From Actinomadura mexicana (GTDB taxonomy: Bacteria; Actinomycetota; Actinomycetes; Streptosporangiales; Streptosporangiaceae): a stretch of 64,000 nucleotides of DNA. Positions 41,816 to 49,424 of the stretch are shown one piece after another; the first letter of the stretch is position 1, and each line of letters starts with the position of its first letter. The DNA is taken from positions 87,784-151,783 of the forward strand of contig NZ_FZNP01000019.1 of the NCBI RefSeq assembly GCF_900188105.1, written 5' to 3'. The notes under the pieces were generated by a model that saw only the letters and a program-made list of their open reading frames with translations, did not search any database and was not told the DNA's origin. A program made the position numbers and the translations under genes.

Positions 41816-42453
41816 GGCATCGGCAGGCCGAGCATTGCGCGCAGCGTCCGCTGCACCTCGTCGATGCCCGGCCGCGCGTCGACGGTGACCACGTACTCTT
41901 TGCGGCCGAACAGCTCCAGGATCGGGTCGGTCCTCTCGTGGTAGTCGCGCAGCCGCTCGGCGAGCGCCTTCTCCGTGTCGTCCTCGCGGGACACCAGCTC
42001 GCCCCCGCACACGTCGCAGCGGCCCTCCTGGGTCGGGCGGTCGGCGATCAGGTTGTAGTCCATCCCGCACCCGTTGCACAGCCGGCGGGCCAGCACCCGG
42101 CGGCGGACCTCCTCGTCCGGCAGGTCGAGATGGATCACGCCGTCGATGTCGTAGCTCTCCAGGAAGAACTCCGTCTGCCGCCGGCTGCGCGGGAACCCGT
42201 CGACGACGAACCCGTAGTTCCAGTCGTGCTGGGCGAGCCGGTCCCGCACGACGCTCTCCGCGAGATCGTCCCCGACCAGCTCGCCGGACGCCATGATGCG
42301 CCGCACCTGCGCCCCGAGCTTGGTGTGGTTCTTGACGTGCCAGCGGAAGACGTCGCCGACGCTGATGTGGACGATGTCCAGATCGCGCGCCAGCAGCTCG
42401 GACTGGGTGCCCTTGCCGCTTCCGACAGCGCCGATGATGACGTACTTGCGCAT
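41812..42453 (-). CDS. adenylate kinase-like nucleoside monophosphate kinase
   Basis: A 213-residue P-loop kinase of the adenylate kinase type: GAVGSGKGTQ (residues 8-17), GDVFRWHVK, DGFPRSRRQTEFF and a lid with four cysteines (CNGC ... CDVC, about residues 126-148) that bind zinc. The P-loop lacks the GPPGAGKGTQ form normal in Adk. The housekeeping adk is normally in the secY ribosomal cluster, so this is likely an accessory kinase with another or broader NMP substrate. It is first in a two-gene operon with the PLP enzyme. Why these two are coupled is unclear. Confidence 0.82.
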   Translation of the reverse strand: MRKYVIIGAVGSGKGTQSELLARDLDIVHISVGDVFRWHVKNHTKLGAQVRRIMASGELVGDDLAESVVRDRLAQHDWNYGFVVDGFPRSRRQTEFFLESYDIDGVIHLDLPDEEVRRRVLARRLCNGCGMDYNLIADRPTQEGRCDVCGGELVSREDDTEKALAERLRDYHERTDPILELFGRKEYVVTVDARPGIDEVQRTLRAMLGLPMP

Positions 42454-42480
42454 GGGGAGAGCCTATGCGCGCCGTCCCGG

Positions 42481-43035
42481 TCAGAGCGGCAGGCGCAGGC
42501 GGCGGCCCAGCCTCCGGAAGCGGGAGTCGGGGGCGCTCTCGGGCGAATCCTCCCGCACCGTCAGGCTCTCCAGCAGCGTGTCGAACGCGGGCGGGCGGAC
42601 GCACACCAACGTCGCGCGGGCCCTGCGGGCGCAGTGCAGCCGAACCGACGGACGCAGCAGCCGCGAGAACGGGCCCCGCGTGCCGCGCCCGACGACCAGG
42701 ATGTCGTCGTCGCCCGCCAGCCGCACCAGCGTCGCGCCCGGCTCCCCGACGAGCGCCAGCGCGGTCATCGCCACGCCCTCGGGCGGGCCGCCGCACACCT
42801 CCGCCAGCAGCCGGGCGATGAGCTCGGCCCCGGAGCCGCGCAGCGCCTCGGTGATGCCGCAGCCGAGCTGGCCCGCCGCCGACACGTGCGGGGGAAGCGG
42901 CGCGGCGTGCGCGACCAGCAGCGGCAGCCGGCGCAGCCGCGCCTCGCCGATCGCCCAGGACAGCGCGCAGCGCGCACCCGCGGAGTCGTCCACCCCCACC
43001 ACGACGCGGGGCCCGCCCTCCGGTCTCGCGATCAC
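42481..43035 (-). CDS. universal stress protein family
   Basis: A 184-residue protein with one USP domain (residues about 8-145): VVVGVDDSAGARCALSWAIGEARLRRLPLLVAHA at the start and LVVGRGTRGPFSRLLRPSVRLHCARRARATLVCVRP at the end. The ATP loop G-x2-G-x9-G is imperfect, since the final Gly-Ser is replaced, so nucleotide binding may be weak. A 35-residue charged tail follows. AGGAGGG lies six bases before GTG 43035. USPs help survival under hypoxia or stasis; the target is unknown. It is downstream of, and divergent from, the XdhC-like gene. Confidence 0.82.
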   Translation of the reverse strand: MIARPEGGPRVVVGVDDSAGARCALSWAIGEARLRRLPLLVAHAAPLPPHVSAAGQLGCGITEALRGSGAELIARLLAEVCGGPPEGVAMTALALVGEPGATLVRLAGDDDILVVGRGTRGPFSRLLRPSVRLHCARRARATLVCVRPPAFDTLLESLTVREDSPESAPDSRFRRLGRRLRLPL

Positions 43036-43203
43036 GGTCCCTCCTGTGGCCGCCGGGTGACAGCAGTCTAGACAGAAGGCATACCCGTTCCCGCGCGAGA
43101 GTTCCAGGTTCCGGGGGCACCGGTTCGCGACGAACCCGCAACGAACCTGCGACGAGGGCGTGGCCGCTGGACCATCCGGCGCCGCGCGGGGCAGACTCCC
43201 GGT

Positions 43204-43701
43204 ATGGCCGCACCGCACGAGCACGACTCCTCCTGCGCCGTCGCGCACGGCGACGTCCAGCCCGAGACGGGGGAGCGGACGCTGGTCGCGGTGTTCGCCG
43301 GCCCCGTCGCCGACCACCTGCTGCGCTACGCCGCCGACCTCGGCTACCGCACGTTCCTCGTCGACCCCGACAAGGACCGCGACGGCACGGCCGACCTGCC
43401 GTCCCTGGACGCCACCGCGGACGTCGTCGTCACCGACCACCACCGGCCCGAGCTCGGGCCGGTCCTGCGCGACGTGCTGACGCAGCCCGTCCGGTGGGTC
43501 GGCGTCATGGGCAACCCGCGGCACCCCGCCCCGCACATCCCGGCCCTCACCGAACTCGGCGTCCCCGCGGCCGACATCGCCCGGGTGCACCGCCCGATCG
43601 GCCTCAACATCGGCTCCAGGACCCCCGCCGAGATCGCCCTCGCGACCCTCGCCGGCCTGGTCGCCGACCGCAACGGCCGCCCCGGCGGCTTCGAGTTCTA
43701 G
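43204..43701 (+). CDS. XdhC-type Rossmann-domain protein
   Basis: A 165-residue protein matching the C-terminal Rossmann half of XdhC/CoxI proteins, which insert or sulfurate the molybdenum cofactor of xanthine and CO dehydrogenases. LVAVFAGPVADHLLRYAADLGYRTFLVDPD forms the nucleotide fold and HRPIGLNIGSRTPAEIALATLAGLVADRNG is the diagnostic end. The usual N-terminal XdhC/CoxI domain is missing. No molybdenum hydroxylase gene is nearby. Its TAG overlaps the GTG of the decayed alcohol dehydrogenase gene (TAGTG), so the two were translationally linked. Confidence 0.8.
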   Translation: MAAPHEHDSSCAVAHGDVQPETGERTLVAVFAGPVADHLLRYAADLGYRTFLVDPDKDRDGTADLPSLDATADVVVTDHHRPELGPVLRDVLTQPVRWVGVMGNPRHPAPHIPALTELGVPAADIARVHRPIGLNIGSRTPAEIALATLAGLVADRNGRPGGFEF

Positions 43702-44466
43702 TGCTGGCGGCCGCCTACGACGCCTTCGCCGGGCCGCTGGAGATCCGGGAGCTGCCCGACCCGGGGGCGCCGCCCGGCGGCGCGGTGCGACGAGATGGCC
43801 TGCACGACCGCGGCCGCGCTCGGCTGCCGGTTCGCCACCGCGTTCCGCGCCGTCCTCGCGCAGGGACGGGTCCGCGCGGGCGAGTGGACGGCCGTGCACG
43901 GCTGCGGCGGCGTCGGGCTGTCCGCCGTCATGATCGCCGCGGCGGCCGGCGCGCGGGTCGTGGCGGTCGACGTGTCGCCGCAGGCGCTGGAGCTCGCGCG
44001 CCGCTGCGGCGCGTCCGCCGTCGTCGACGCCGCGGCCCACGACGACGTGGCCGAGGCCGTGCGCGAGGCGACCCGCGGCGGCGCGCACCTCTCGCTGGAC
44101 GCGCTCGGCAGCCCGGCCACCGCCCGCGCCTCGGTCGAGACCCTGCGCCGCCGCGGCCGGCACGTCCAGGTCGGGCTGCTGCCGCCCGGTGCGGGCCGCG
44201 CCGACCTGCCGATGGAGCGGGTGATCGGCTGGGAGCTGGAGATCGTCGGCAGCCACGGGATGGCCGCCCACGCCTACGGCCCGATGATGGAGCTGGTCCG
44301 CGCCGGGGCGCTGCGCCCCGACCTGCTGGTGGGGCGCGTCCTGGCCCTGGACGACGCCCCGGCCGCCCTCGCCGCGATGTCCGGCGCCGGGATCACGGTG
44401 ATCGAACCTCAGCGCCGGCGTCCCCCCGGCGACGGCGCCGGTCGCGTCGACGGGGCGCGAGCGTAG
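43701..44466 (+). pseudogene. zinc-dependent alcohol dehydrogenase with internal deletion and frameshift
   Basis: The gene begins with GTG 43701 as VLAAAYDAFAGPLEIRELPDPGAPPGGAV, a standard start for medium-chain alcohol dehydrogenases. At about 43788 the frame jumps by one and the protein resumes as DEMACTTAAALGCRFATAFRAV, the segment that normally follows the catalytic domain. The whole zinc-binding catalytic part, about 100 codons, is absent. The remaining Rossmann half (GCGGVGLSAVMIAAAAGARVVAVD through residue about 200) is intact and could be expressed from ATG 43795 as a 223-residue protein, but it could not act as an alcohol dehydrogenase. Confidence 0.78.
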
Positions 44467-44577
44467 GATCTGAGGTGTAGCCCGTGTTCTGTCAGTGGGC
44501 TCGTCTACGGTCGGAGGCGACGGCGCCCGCCGCCCTCGCCGCTCTGGCGATGCCGCCCAGCAGAGGTGAAGACCACC

Positions 44578-45564
44578 ATGCCGAACACCATGCCGAACAC
44601 CATCGACACCGACCGTGACTTCCAGTCGCTGGCCGACCCGTACCGGCGGGAGCTGCTGGCGCACTGCTACCGGATGCTCGGCTCCATCCACGACGCCGAG
44701 GACCTGGTGCAGGAGACCTACCTGCGGGCATGGCGCTCCTACGGCGGCTTCGAGGGCCGCTCCTCGCTGCGCACGTGGCTGTACCGCATCGCCACGAACG
44801 TGTGCCTGACCGCCATCGACCAGCGCGGTAACCGGCCCATGCCGTCCGGCCTCGGGGCGCCGAGCGAGGAGCCGGAGCGGCCCGTGGTGGCCTCGGACGA
44901 GGTGCCGTGGCTGGAGCCCGCCCCCGACACCGTGCTCGGCGCCGACGCCGCCGACCCGGCGACCATCGTCACCGCGCGCGAGAGCACCCGCCTGGCGTTC
45001 GTCGCGGCCCTGCAGCACTTGCCCGCCAAGCAGCGGGTCGTGCTGATCCTGCGGGACGTCCTGAAGTGGCGGGCCGCCGAGGTCGCCGAGCTGCTCGACA
45101 CCTCCACCGCCGCGGTCAACAGCGCGCTGCAGCGGGCGCGCGCGCAGCTGGAGGAGAACGCCCCCCTGCGCGACGAGCTGGTCGAGCCGACCGACCCCGG
45201 CCAGCGCGACCTCCTGGAGCGCTACGCGAAGGCGTTCGAGACCGCCGACATCGCGAGCCTGATCGAACTGTTCAAGCAGGACGTCGTCTGGGAGATGCCG
45301 CCCTTCCCGCAGTGGTTCGTCGGCGCCGACCGCGTCGTCCGGCTCATCCTGGCCCAGTGCGGCCCCACCCCCGGCGACATCCGGATGGTCCCGGCCGCCG
45401 CGAACGGGCAGCCGGCCTTCGGGCTCTACATGCGCGACGCCGCGGGCGTGCACCGCGCCTACCAGCTCCAGGTGCTGAGCATCACCGGCGACGGCGTCGC
45501 GCACGTCTCGGTGTTCTTCGACACGACCCTGTTCCCGGTGTTCGGGCTGGCCGAGAGCCTCTGA
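44578..45564 (+). CDS. ECF sigma factor with C-terminal SnoaL-like domain (SigG/SigJ type)
   Basis: A 328-residue ECF sigma factor. Sigma region 2 spans about residues 18-85 (YRRELLAHCYRMLGSIHDAEDLVQETYLRAWRSYGGFEGRSSLRTWLYRIATNVC), region 4 about 140-190 (LQHLPAKQRVVLILRDVLKWRAAEVAELLDTSTAAVNSALQRARAQL), and the last 130 residues are an NTF2/SnoaL-like domain (RYAKAFETADIASLIELFKQDVVWEMPPFPQWF). In this group the C-terminal domain takes the place of an anti-sigma factor and modulates activity. ATG 44578 has AGAGGTG nine bases upstream. It lies directly before the pca operon, but that operon carries its own IclR-type sites, so a link is uncertain. Confidence 0.9.
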   Translation: MPNTMPNTIDTDRDFQSLADPYRRELLAHCYRMLGSIHDAEDLVQETYLRAWRSYGGFEGRSSLRTWLYRIATNVCLTAIDQRGNRPMPSGLGAPSEEPERPVVASDEVPWLEPAPDTVLGADAADPATIVTARESTRLAFVAALQHLPAKQRVVLILRDVLKWRAAEVAELLDTSTAAVNSALQRARAQLEENAPLRDELVEPTDPGQRDLLERYAKAFETADIASLIELFKQDVVWEMPPFPQWFVGADRVVRLILAQCGPTPGDIRMVPAAANGQPAFGLYMRDAAGVHRAYQLQVLSITGDGVAHVSVFFDTTLFPVFGLAESL

Positions 45565-45577
45565 TCGCGCCCCTGGC

Positions 45578-45592
45578 TTCCACTGGGCGGAA
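45578..45592. promoter_or_regulatory. IclR-type operator candidate, pcaH promoter site 1
   Basis: TTCCACTGGGCGGAA differs at two of fifteen positions from the perfect palindrome TTCCGCTGAGCGGAA found ahead of pobA (50240-50254). It lies in the 234-bp region before pcaH. Shared sites at two promoters of one pathway point to common control by the IclR regulator encoded between them. Confidence 0.65.
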
Positions 45593-45657
45593 ACAGGCGC
45601 GGGGCGCGCGCCGCGCCGGCTGCGAGGGTGGTGGCCGGGCGGGGCGCCGTGACTGCC

Positions 45658-45672
45658 TCCCGCCGAGCGGGA
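45658..45672. promoter_or_regulatory. IclR-type operator candidate, pcaH promoter site 2
   Basis: TCCCGCCGAGCGGGA is a palindrome matching the pobA site at twelve of fifteen positions. It is exactly 80 bp downstream of site 1, close to a whole number of helical turns, so looping or cooperative binding is possible. Confidence 0.55.
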
Positions 45673-45798
45673 ATGGGGGGCGTAGGGACGAGGCCCCGGC
45701 CCCGGCGGCGGGCGCCGCGGCCGCGTCGGTGGCGGACCGTCCCTGGGCGCCTGCGGCGTACGCGCCCCCGCGGAAGGGAAGCGAGAAGGGATCAGGGC

Positions 45799-46464
45799 AT
45801 GACGCATCCGCCGTACCTGCACCCGGGCTACAGGAGCACCGTGCTCCGCGCCCCGTCGCAGGATCTGCTCATGCCGAAGCTGGGGCCGGACAGCGTCGAG
45901 CTGACCTCCCCGGTCTTCGGGCACCAGGAGCTCGGGCTAAGGGACCACGACCTCACCGTCCAGCACGCCGGGGAGCCGCTCGGCGAGCGGATCGTCGTGA
46001 CCGGCCGCGTGCTCGACGGCGCGGGCCGCCCGGTGCGCGGCGCGCTCGTGGAGGTCTGGCAGGCGAACGCGTCGGGCCGGTACCACCACCTCGGCGACCT
46101 CCATCCGGCGCCGCTCGACCCCAACTTCACCGGCGCCGGACGCTGCCTGACCGACGGCGACGGCCGCTACCGGTTCGTCACGATCAAGCCGGGCGCCTAC
46201 CCGTGGGGCAACCACCACAACGCGTGGCGGCCCGCCCACATCCACTTCTCGGTGTTCGGCACCGCGTTCACCCAGCGGCTCGTCACCCAGATGTACTTCC
46301 CCGGCGACCCGCTGTTCGCCTACGACCCGATCTTCCAGTCGATCCCGGACGAGCGGGACCGGGAGAAGCTGGTCTCGCGGTTCGACATGGACACCACCAC
46401 GCCGGAGTGGGCGCTCGGCTACCAGTGGGACATCGTCCTCGACGACACCCCGATGGAGGCCTGA
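45799..46464 (+). CDS. pcaH: protocatechuate 3,4-dioxygenase beta subunit
   Basis: A 221-residue intradiol dioxygenase beta subunit. With PcaG it opens the protocatechuate ring between the hydroxyls to beta-carboxy-cis,cis-muconate. The four Fe(III) ligands are visible: Tyr95 (GRYHH), Tyr134 (GAYPWG), His147 and His149 (AHIHF). Their spacings, 39, 13 and 2, equal those of the Pseudomonas enzyme (408, 447, 460, 462). ATG 45799 follows GAAGGGATC. It is first in pcaHGBDC, behind two candidate IclR sites, and its stop overlaps the pcaG start by one base. Confidence 0.95.
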   Translation: MTHPPYLHPGYRSTVLRAPSQDLLMPKLGPDSVELTSPVFGHQELGLRDHDLTVQHAGEPLGERIVVTGRVLDGAGRPVRGALVEVWQANASGRYHHLGDLHPAPLDPNFTGAGRCLTDGDGRYRFVTIKPGAYPWGNHHNAWRPAHIHFSVFGTAFTQRLVTQMYFPGDPLFAYDPIFQSIPDERDREKLVSRFDMDTTTPEWALGYQWDIVLDDTPMEA

Positions 46465-47027
46465 TGCGCACGCCCTCCCTCACGCCCTCGGCCGTGACGC
46501 CATCGCAGACGGTCGGCCCCTTCTTCGGTCACGCGCTGCCGTACGAGGCGGGCCCGCAGGTGGTCCCGCCGTGGCGACCCGACGCGATCCGGGTGCGCGG
46601 GCGCGTCCTGGACGGCGCGGGACAGCCGGTGCCGGACGCGCTGCTGGAGATCTGGCAGGCCGACGGGAACGGCGAGGTCCCGCGGCGCCCCGGCGGCATC
46701 GTGCGCGCCGGGCACGGATTCTCCGGCTTCGGCCGGTGCGGCACCGACGCCGACGGCGGCTACTGGTTCAGCACCGTCAAGCCCGGCGCGGTCGGCGGGA
46801 GCGCGCCCTACATCGCCGTGCTGGTGTTCGCCCGCGGCCTGCTCAAGCCCGTCTTCACCCGGTTGTACTTCCCCGAGGACGTGGCCGCCCGCGCGGCCGA
46901 CCCGCTGCTGGACGCCGTCCCGGAAGAGCGGCGCGCGACCCTGGTCGCCGAACGCGAGGGCGAGCGGGAGTACCGGTTCGACGTCCGCCTGCAGGGGGAC
47001 GGGGAGACGGTGTTCCTTGCCTTCTGA
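46464..47027 (+). CDS. pcaG: protocatechuate 3,4-dioxygenase alpha subunit
   Basis: A 187-residue intradiol dioxygenase alpha subunit. TPSQTVGPFFGHALPY is the typical alpha-subunit start, followed by VRGRVLDGAGQPVPDALLEIWQADGNGE and GYWFSTVKPGAVGGSAPYIAVLVFARGLLKPVFTRLYF. As is normal for PcaG, the Tyr/His iron ligands are not conserved; it shapes the active-site pocket with PcaH. ATG 46464 shares its A with the pcaH TGA. The gene also overlaps the next, pcaB, by 11 bp, so the operon is translationally chained. Confidence 0.95.
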   Translation: MRTPSLTPSAVTPSQTVGPFFGHALPYEAGPQVVPPWRPDAIRVRGRVLDGAGQPVPDALLEIWQADGNGEVPRRPGGIVRAGHGFSGFGRCGTDADGGYWFSTVKPGAVGGSAPYIAVLVFARGLLKPVFTRLYFPEDVAARAADPLLDAVPEERRATLVAEREGEREYRFDVRLQGDGETVFLAF

Positions 47028-48240
47028 CGAGCACGGGCCGCCGCCCGGCGGGCACGGGCCCGCGCAGGAGCGCCGCCCGGCGCCGGACGCGGGACTGCTG
47101 TCGCCCGTCCGGGCGGGGACGGAGGCCGAGGCCGCCACCAGCGACCTGGCCTACCTGACCGCCATGCTCGACGCGGAGGCGGCGCTCGCCCGCGCGCAGG
47201 CCCGGCTCGGCCTCGTCCCCGCCTCCGCCGCGGAGGCGATCACCACCGCCGCCGCGGACGCGGACCGGTTCGACCTGCCCGGCATCGCCCGCCGGGCGCG
47301 CGGCTCCGGCAACCCCGTCGTGCCGCTGGTCGCCGATCTGCGCGTGCTCGCCGGCTCCGCGGGCGTGCACGTCCACAAGGGCGCCACGAGCCAGGACATC
47401 GCCGACACCGGCGCCATGCTCGTCGCGGCCCGCGCCAGGCGCGGCGTCCTCGCCCACCTCGACCGGGCACTGGACGCGCTGGCCGGGCTCGCGGCGCGGT
47501 ACCGCGACACGCCGATGCCGGCCCGCACGCTCGGCCGGCAGGCGCTGCCGACGACGTTCGGCGCCAAGGCCGCGGGCTGGCTGATGGGCTGCCTGGAGGC
47601 GCGGGAGGGCCTGGCCGCCGTGCCGCTGCCCGCCCAGCTCGGCGGCCCCGCCGGGACCCTGGACGCCTTCGGCGACCGGGCCCTCGACCTCGTCGCCGCC
47701 TACGCGCAGGAGACCGGGCTGGCGCGGCCCGTCCTGCCGTGGCACACCCGCCGCACGCCCGTCGCCCGTCTCGCGGCGGCGCTGGCGGTGGCCGCCGGAG
47801 CCCTCGGCAAGATCGCCACCGATGTGTGGCTGCTGGCGCAGAGCGAGGTCGGCGAGGTCGCGGAGGCCCCGGGCGCGGGCCGGGGCGGCTCGTCGTCGAT
47901 GCCGCACAAGCGCAACCCGGCGCTGTCCGCGCTGGTCCGGTCCGCCGCCCTGCAGGTCCCGGCGCAGGTCCAGGTGATCCTCGCCGCGCAGGCCGCGCCG
48001 CACGAGCGGCCGGCGGGGGAGTGGCACGCCGAGTGGCAGCCGCTGCGCGAGTGCCTGCGGCTGACCGGCGGCGCCGCCGAGACGGCCGCCGAGCTGCTGG
48101 ACGGCCTGGAGGTGTCCACCGAGCTGATGCGCGCCGACCTCGACGACCTCCTCGACGTCCTCGGCGACGATCCCGGGACCGGCGCCGCCGCCGCCCTCGT
48201 CGGCCAGGCCCTCGACGCGTACCGCAGGAGGCGCACGTGA
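47017..48240 (+). CDS. pcaB: 3-carboxy-cis,cis-muconate cycloisomerase
   Basis: A 407-residue member of the fumarase/aspartase superfamily, converting beta-carboxymuconate to gamma-carboxymuconolactone. GLLSPVRAGTEAEAATSD is the PcaB-type start, VHKGATSQDIADTGAML the first conserved block and GRGGSSSMPHKRNPALS the superfamily signature loop with its catalytic Ser. TTG 47017 is the only start before the conserved region; GGGGAG lies ten bases upstream. The first 25 residues (DEHGPPPGGHGPAQERR) are a Pro/Gly-rich extension, so true initiation could be further in. GTGA overlap joins it to pcaD. Confidence 0.92.
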   Translation: MPSDEHGPPPGGHGPAQERRPAPDAGLLSPVRAGTEAEAATSDLAYLTAMLDAEAALARAQARLGLVPASAAEAITTAAADADRFDLPGIARRARGSGNPVVPLVADLRVLAGSAGVHVHKGATSQDIADTGAMLVAARARRGVLAHLDRALDALAGLAARYRDTPMPARTLGRQALPTTFGAKAAGWLMGCLEAREGLAAVPLPAQLGGPAGTLDAFGDRALDLVAAYAQETGLARPVLPWHTRRTPVARLAAALAVAAGALGKIATDVWLLAQSEVGEVAEAPGAGRGGSSSMPHKRNPALSALVRSAALQVPAQVQVILAAQAAPHERPAGEWHAEWQPLRECLRLTGGAAETAAELLDGLEVSTELMRADLDDLLDVLGDDPGTGAAAALVGQALDAYRRRRT

Positions 48241-49010
48241 CCGCCGCGCCGCAGCACCGCCTGGACGGACCGGACGGCGCGCCCGTCGTCGTCCTCGGCC
48301 CGTCCCTGGGTACTTCCATGGATCTGTGGCTGCCGCAGCTGCCCGCGCTGGCGCGCTCCTGGCGCGTGCTGCGCTACGACCTGCCCGGCCACGGCGGCGC
48401 GCCGCCGCCCGGAGGCCCGTTCACCGTCGAGGACCTCGCCGGCGGGGTCGTCGCCCTGCTGGACGGCCTCGGCGTCGAGCGGGCCGCCTACGCCGGGGTG
48501 TCGCTCGGAGGCGCGGTCGGGACGGCCCTGGCGCTGCGCGCCCCGGAGCGCGTCACGAGCCTGGTCCTGTGCTGCACGTCCCCGCGCTTCGGCGACCCGG
48601 GGCCCTGGCGCGAACGCGCCGCGCTCGTCCGCCGCGAGGGGGTCGGCCCGGTCGCGGACAGCGCGGCGGGACGCTGGTTCACGCCGTCCTTCACCGGCGC
48701 GGACCCCTACGTGGCGATGCTCCGCGCCACCGACGCCGAGGGCTACGCCGGCTGCTGCGACGCCCTGGCCGCGTTCGACGCGACCGCGCGCCTGGCCGAG
48801 ATCTGCACGCCGGCCCTGGTGGTCGCCGGGGCGCAGGACGGCCCGACCCCGCCGCGCGGCCACGCCGAACTGCTCGCCGCCGGCATCCCGGGGGCCCGCC
48901 TGACGGTGGTCGAGGGCGCCGGGCACCTGGCGAACGCCGAACGCCCCGCCGAGGTCACCGAGGCGATCACCGAGCACCTGGACCGCACCTGGAAGGGATC
49001 CCGCCGATGA
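48237..49010 (+). CDS. pcaD: 3-oxoadipate enol-lactonase
   Basis: A 257-residue alpha/beta hydrolase that opens beta-ketoadipate enol-lactone to beta-ketoadipate. VVLGPSLGTSMDLWLPQLPAL is the PcaD oxyanion segment, GVSLGGAVG holds the nucleophile Ser (about residue 87), GAQDGPTP the Asp region and GAGHLANAE the His. GTG 48237 overlaps the pcaB stop as GTGA, and its own stop overlaps pcaC as ATGA. In Streptomyces and Rhodococcus this gene is commonly fused to pcaC as pcaL; here the two are separate, complete genes in different frames. Confidence 0.93.
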   Translation: MTAAPQHRLDGPDGAPVVVLGPSLGTSMDLWLPQLPALARSWRVLRYDLPGHGGAPPPGGPFTVEDLAGGVVALLDGLGVERAAYAGVSLGGAVGTALALRAPERVTSLVLCCTSPRFGDPGPWRERAALVRREGVGPVADSAAGRWFTPSFTGADPYVAMLRATDAEGYAGCCDALAAFDATARLAEICTPALVVAGAQDGPTPPRGHAELLAAGIPGARLTVVEGAGHLANAERPAEVTEAITEHLDRTWKGSRR

Positions 49011-49396
49011 GCGAGCGCATGTCCGAGGGGGAGCGGCACACGCGGGGCATGAGGACGCGGCGCGAGGTCCTCGGCGACGCCCACGTCGACCGCGCCGAGG
49101 CCCGCAAGGACGGCTTCACCGCCGACTTCCAGGACATGATCACCCGGTACGCGTGGGGGGAGGTCTGGAGCCGTCCCGGCCTGGACCGCAGGACCCGCAG
49201 CTGCATCACGCTGACCGCCATGGTCGCGGGCGGCCATCTGGACGAACTGGCCATGCACGTGCGCGCCGCGCTCCGCAACGGGCTGACCCCCGACGAGATC
49301 GGGGAGGTGCTCCTGCAGACGGCGATCTATTGCGGAGTGCCCGCCGCGAACTCCGCGTTCGCCGTCGCCCAGCGGGTACTCACCGAACAGGAGTGA
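49007..49396 (+). CDS. pcaC: 4-carboxymuconolactone decarboxylase
   Basis: A 129-residue AhpD-fold protein that decarboxylates gamma-carboxymuconolactone to the enol-lactone substrate of PcaD. TRREVLGDAHVDRAEA, then FQDMITRYAWGEVWSRPGLDRRTRSCITLTAMVAGGHLDELAMHVRAALRNGLT is the standard PcaC sequence, ending LQTAIYCGVPAANSAF. ATG 49007 overlaps the pcaD stop. Start choice among ATG 49007, ATG 49019 and ATG 49049 is open; the overlap favours the first. It is the last catabolic gene before the IclR regulator. Confidence 0.93.
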   Translation: MSERMSEGERHTRGMRTRREVLGDAHVDRAEARKDGFTADFQDMITRYAWGEVWSRPGLDRRTRSCITLTAMVAGGHLDELAMHVRAALRNGLTPDEIGEVLLQTAIYCGVPAANSAFAVAQRVLTEQE

Positions 49397-49424
49397 CGGG
49401 CGCGGGGCCGGGCGGAGGAGCCAC

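Noticed and set aside
44479..44501. AGCCC-N13-GGGCT inverted repeat before the sigma factor gene as a terminator or riboswitch
   Set aside because: Only five base pairs with a long loop and no T-run; not distinguishable from chance.
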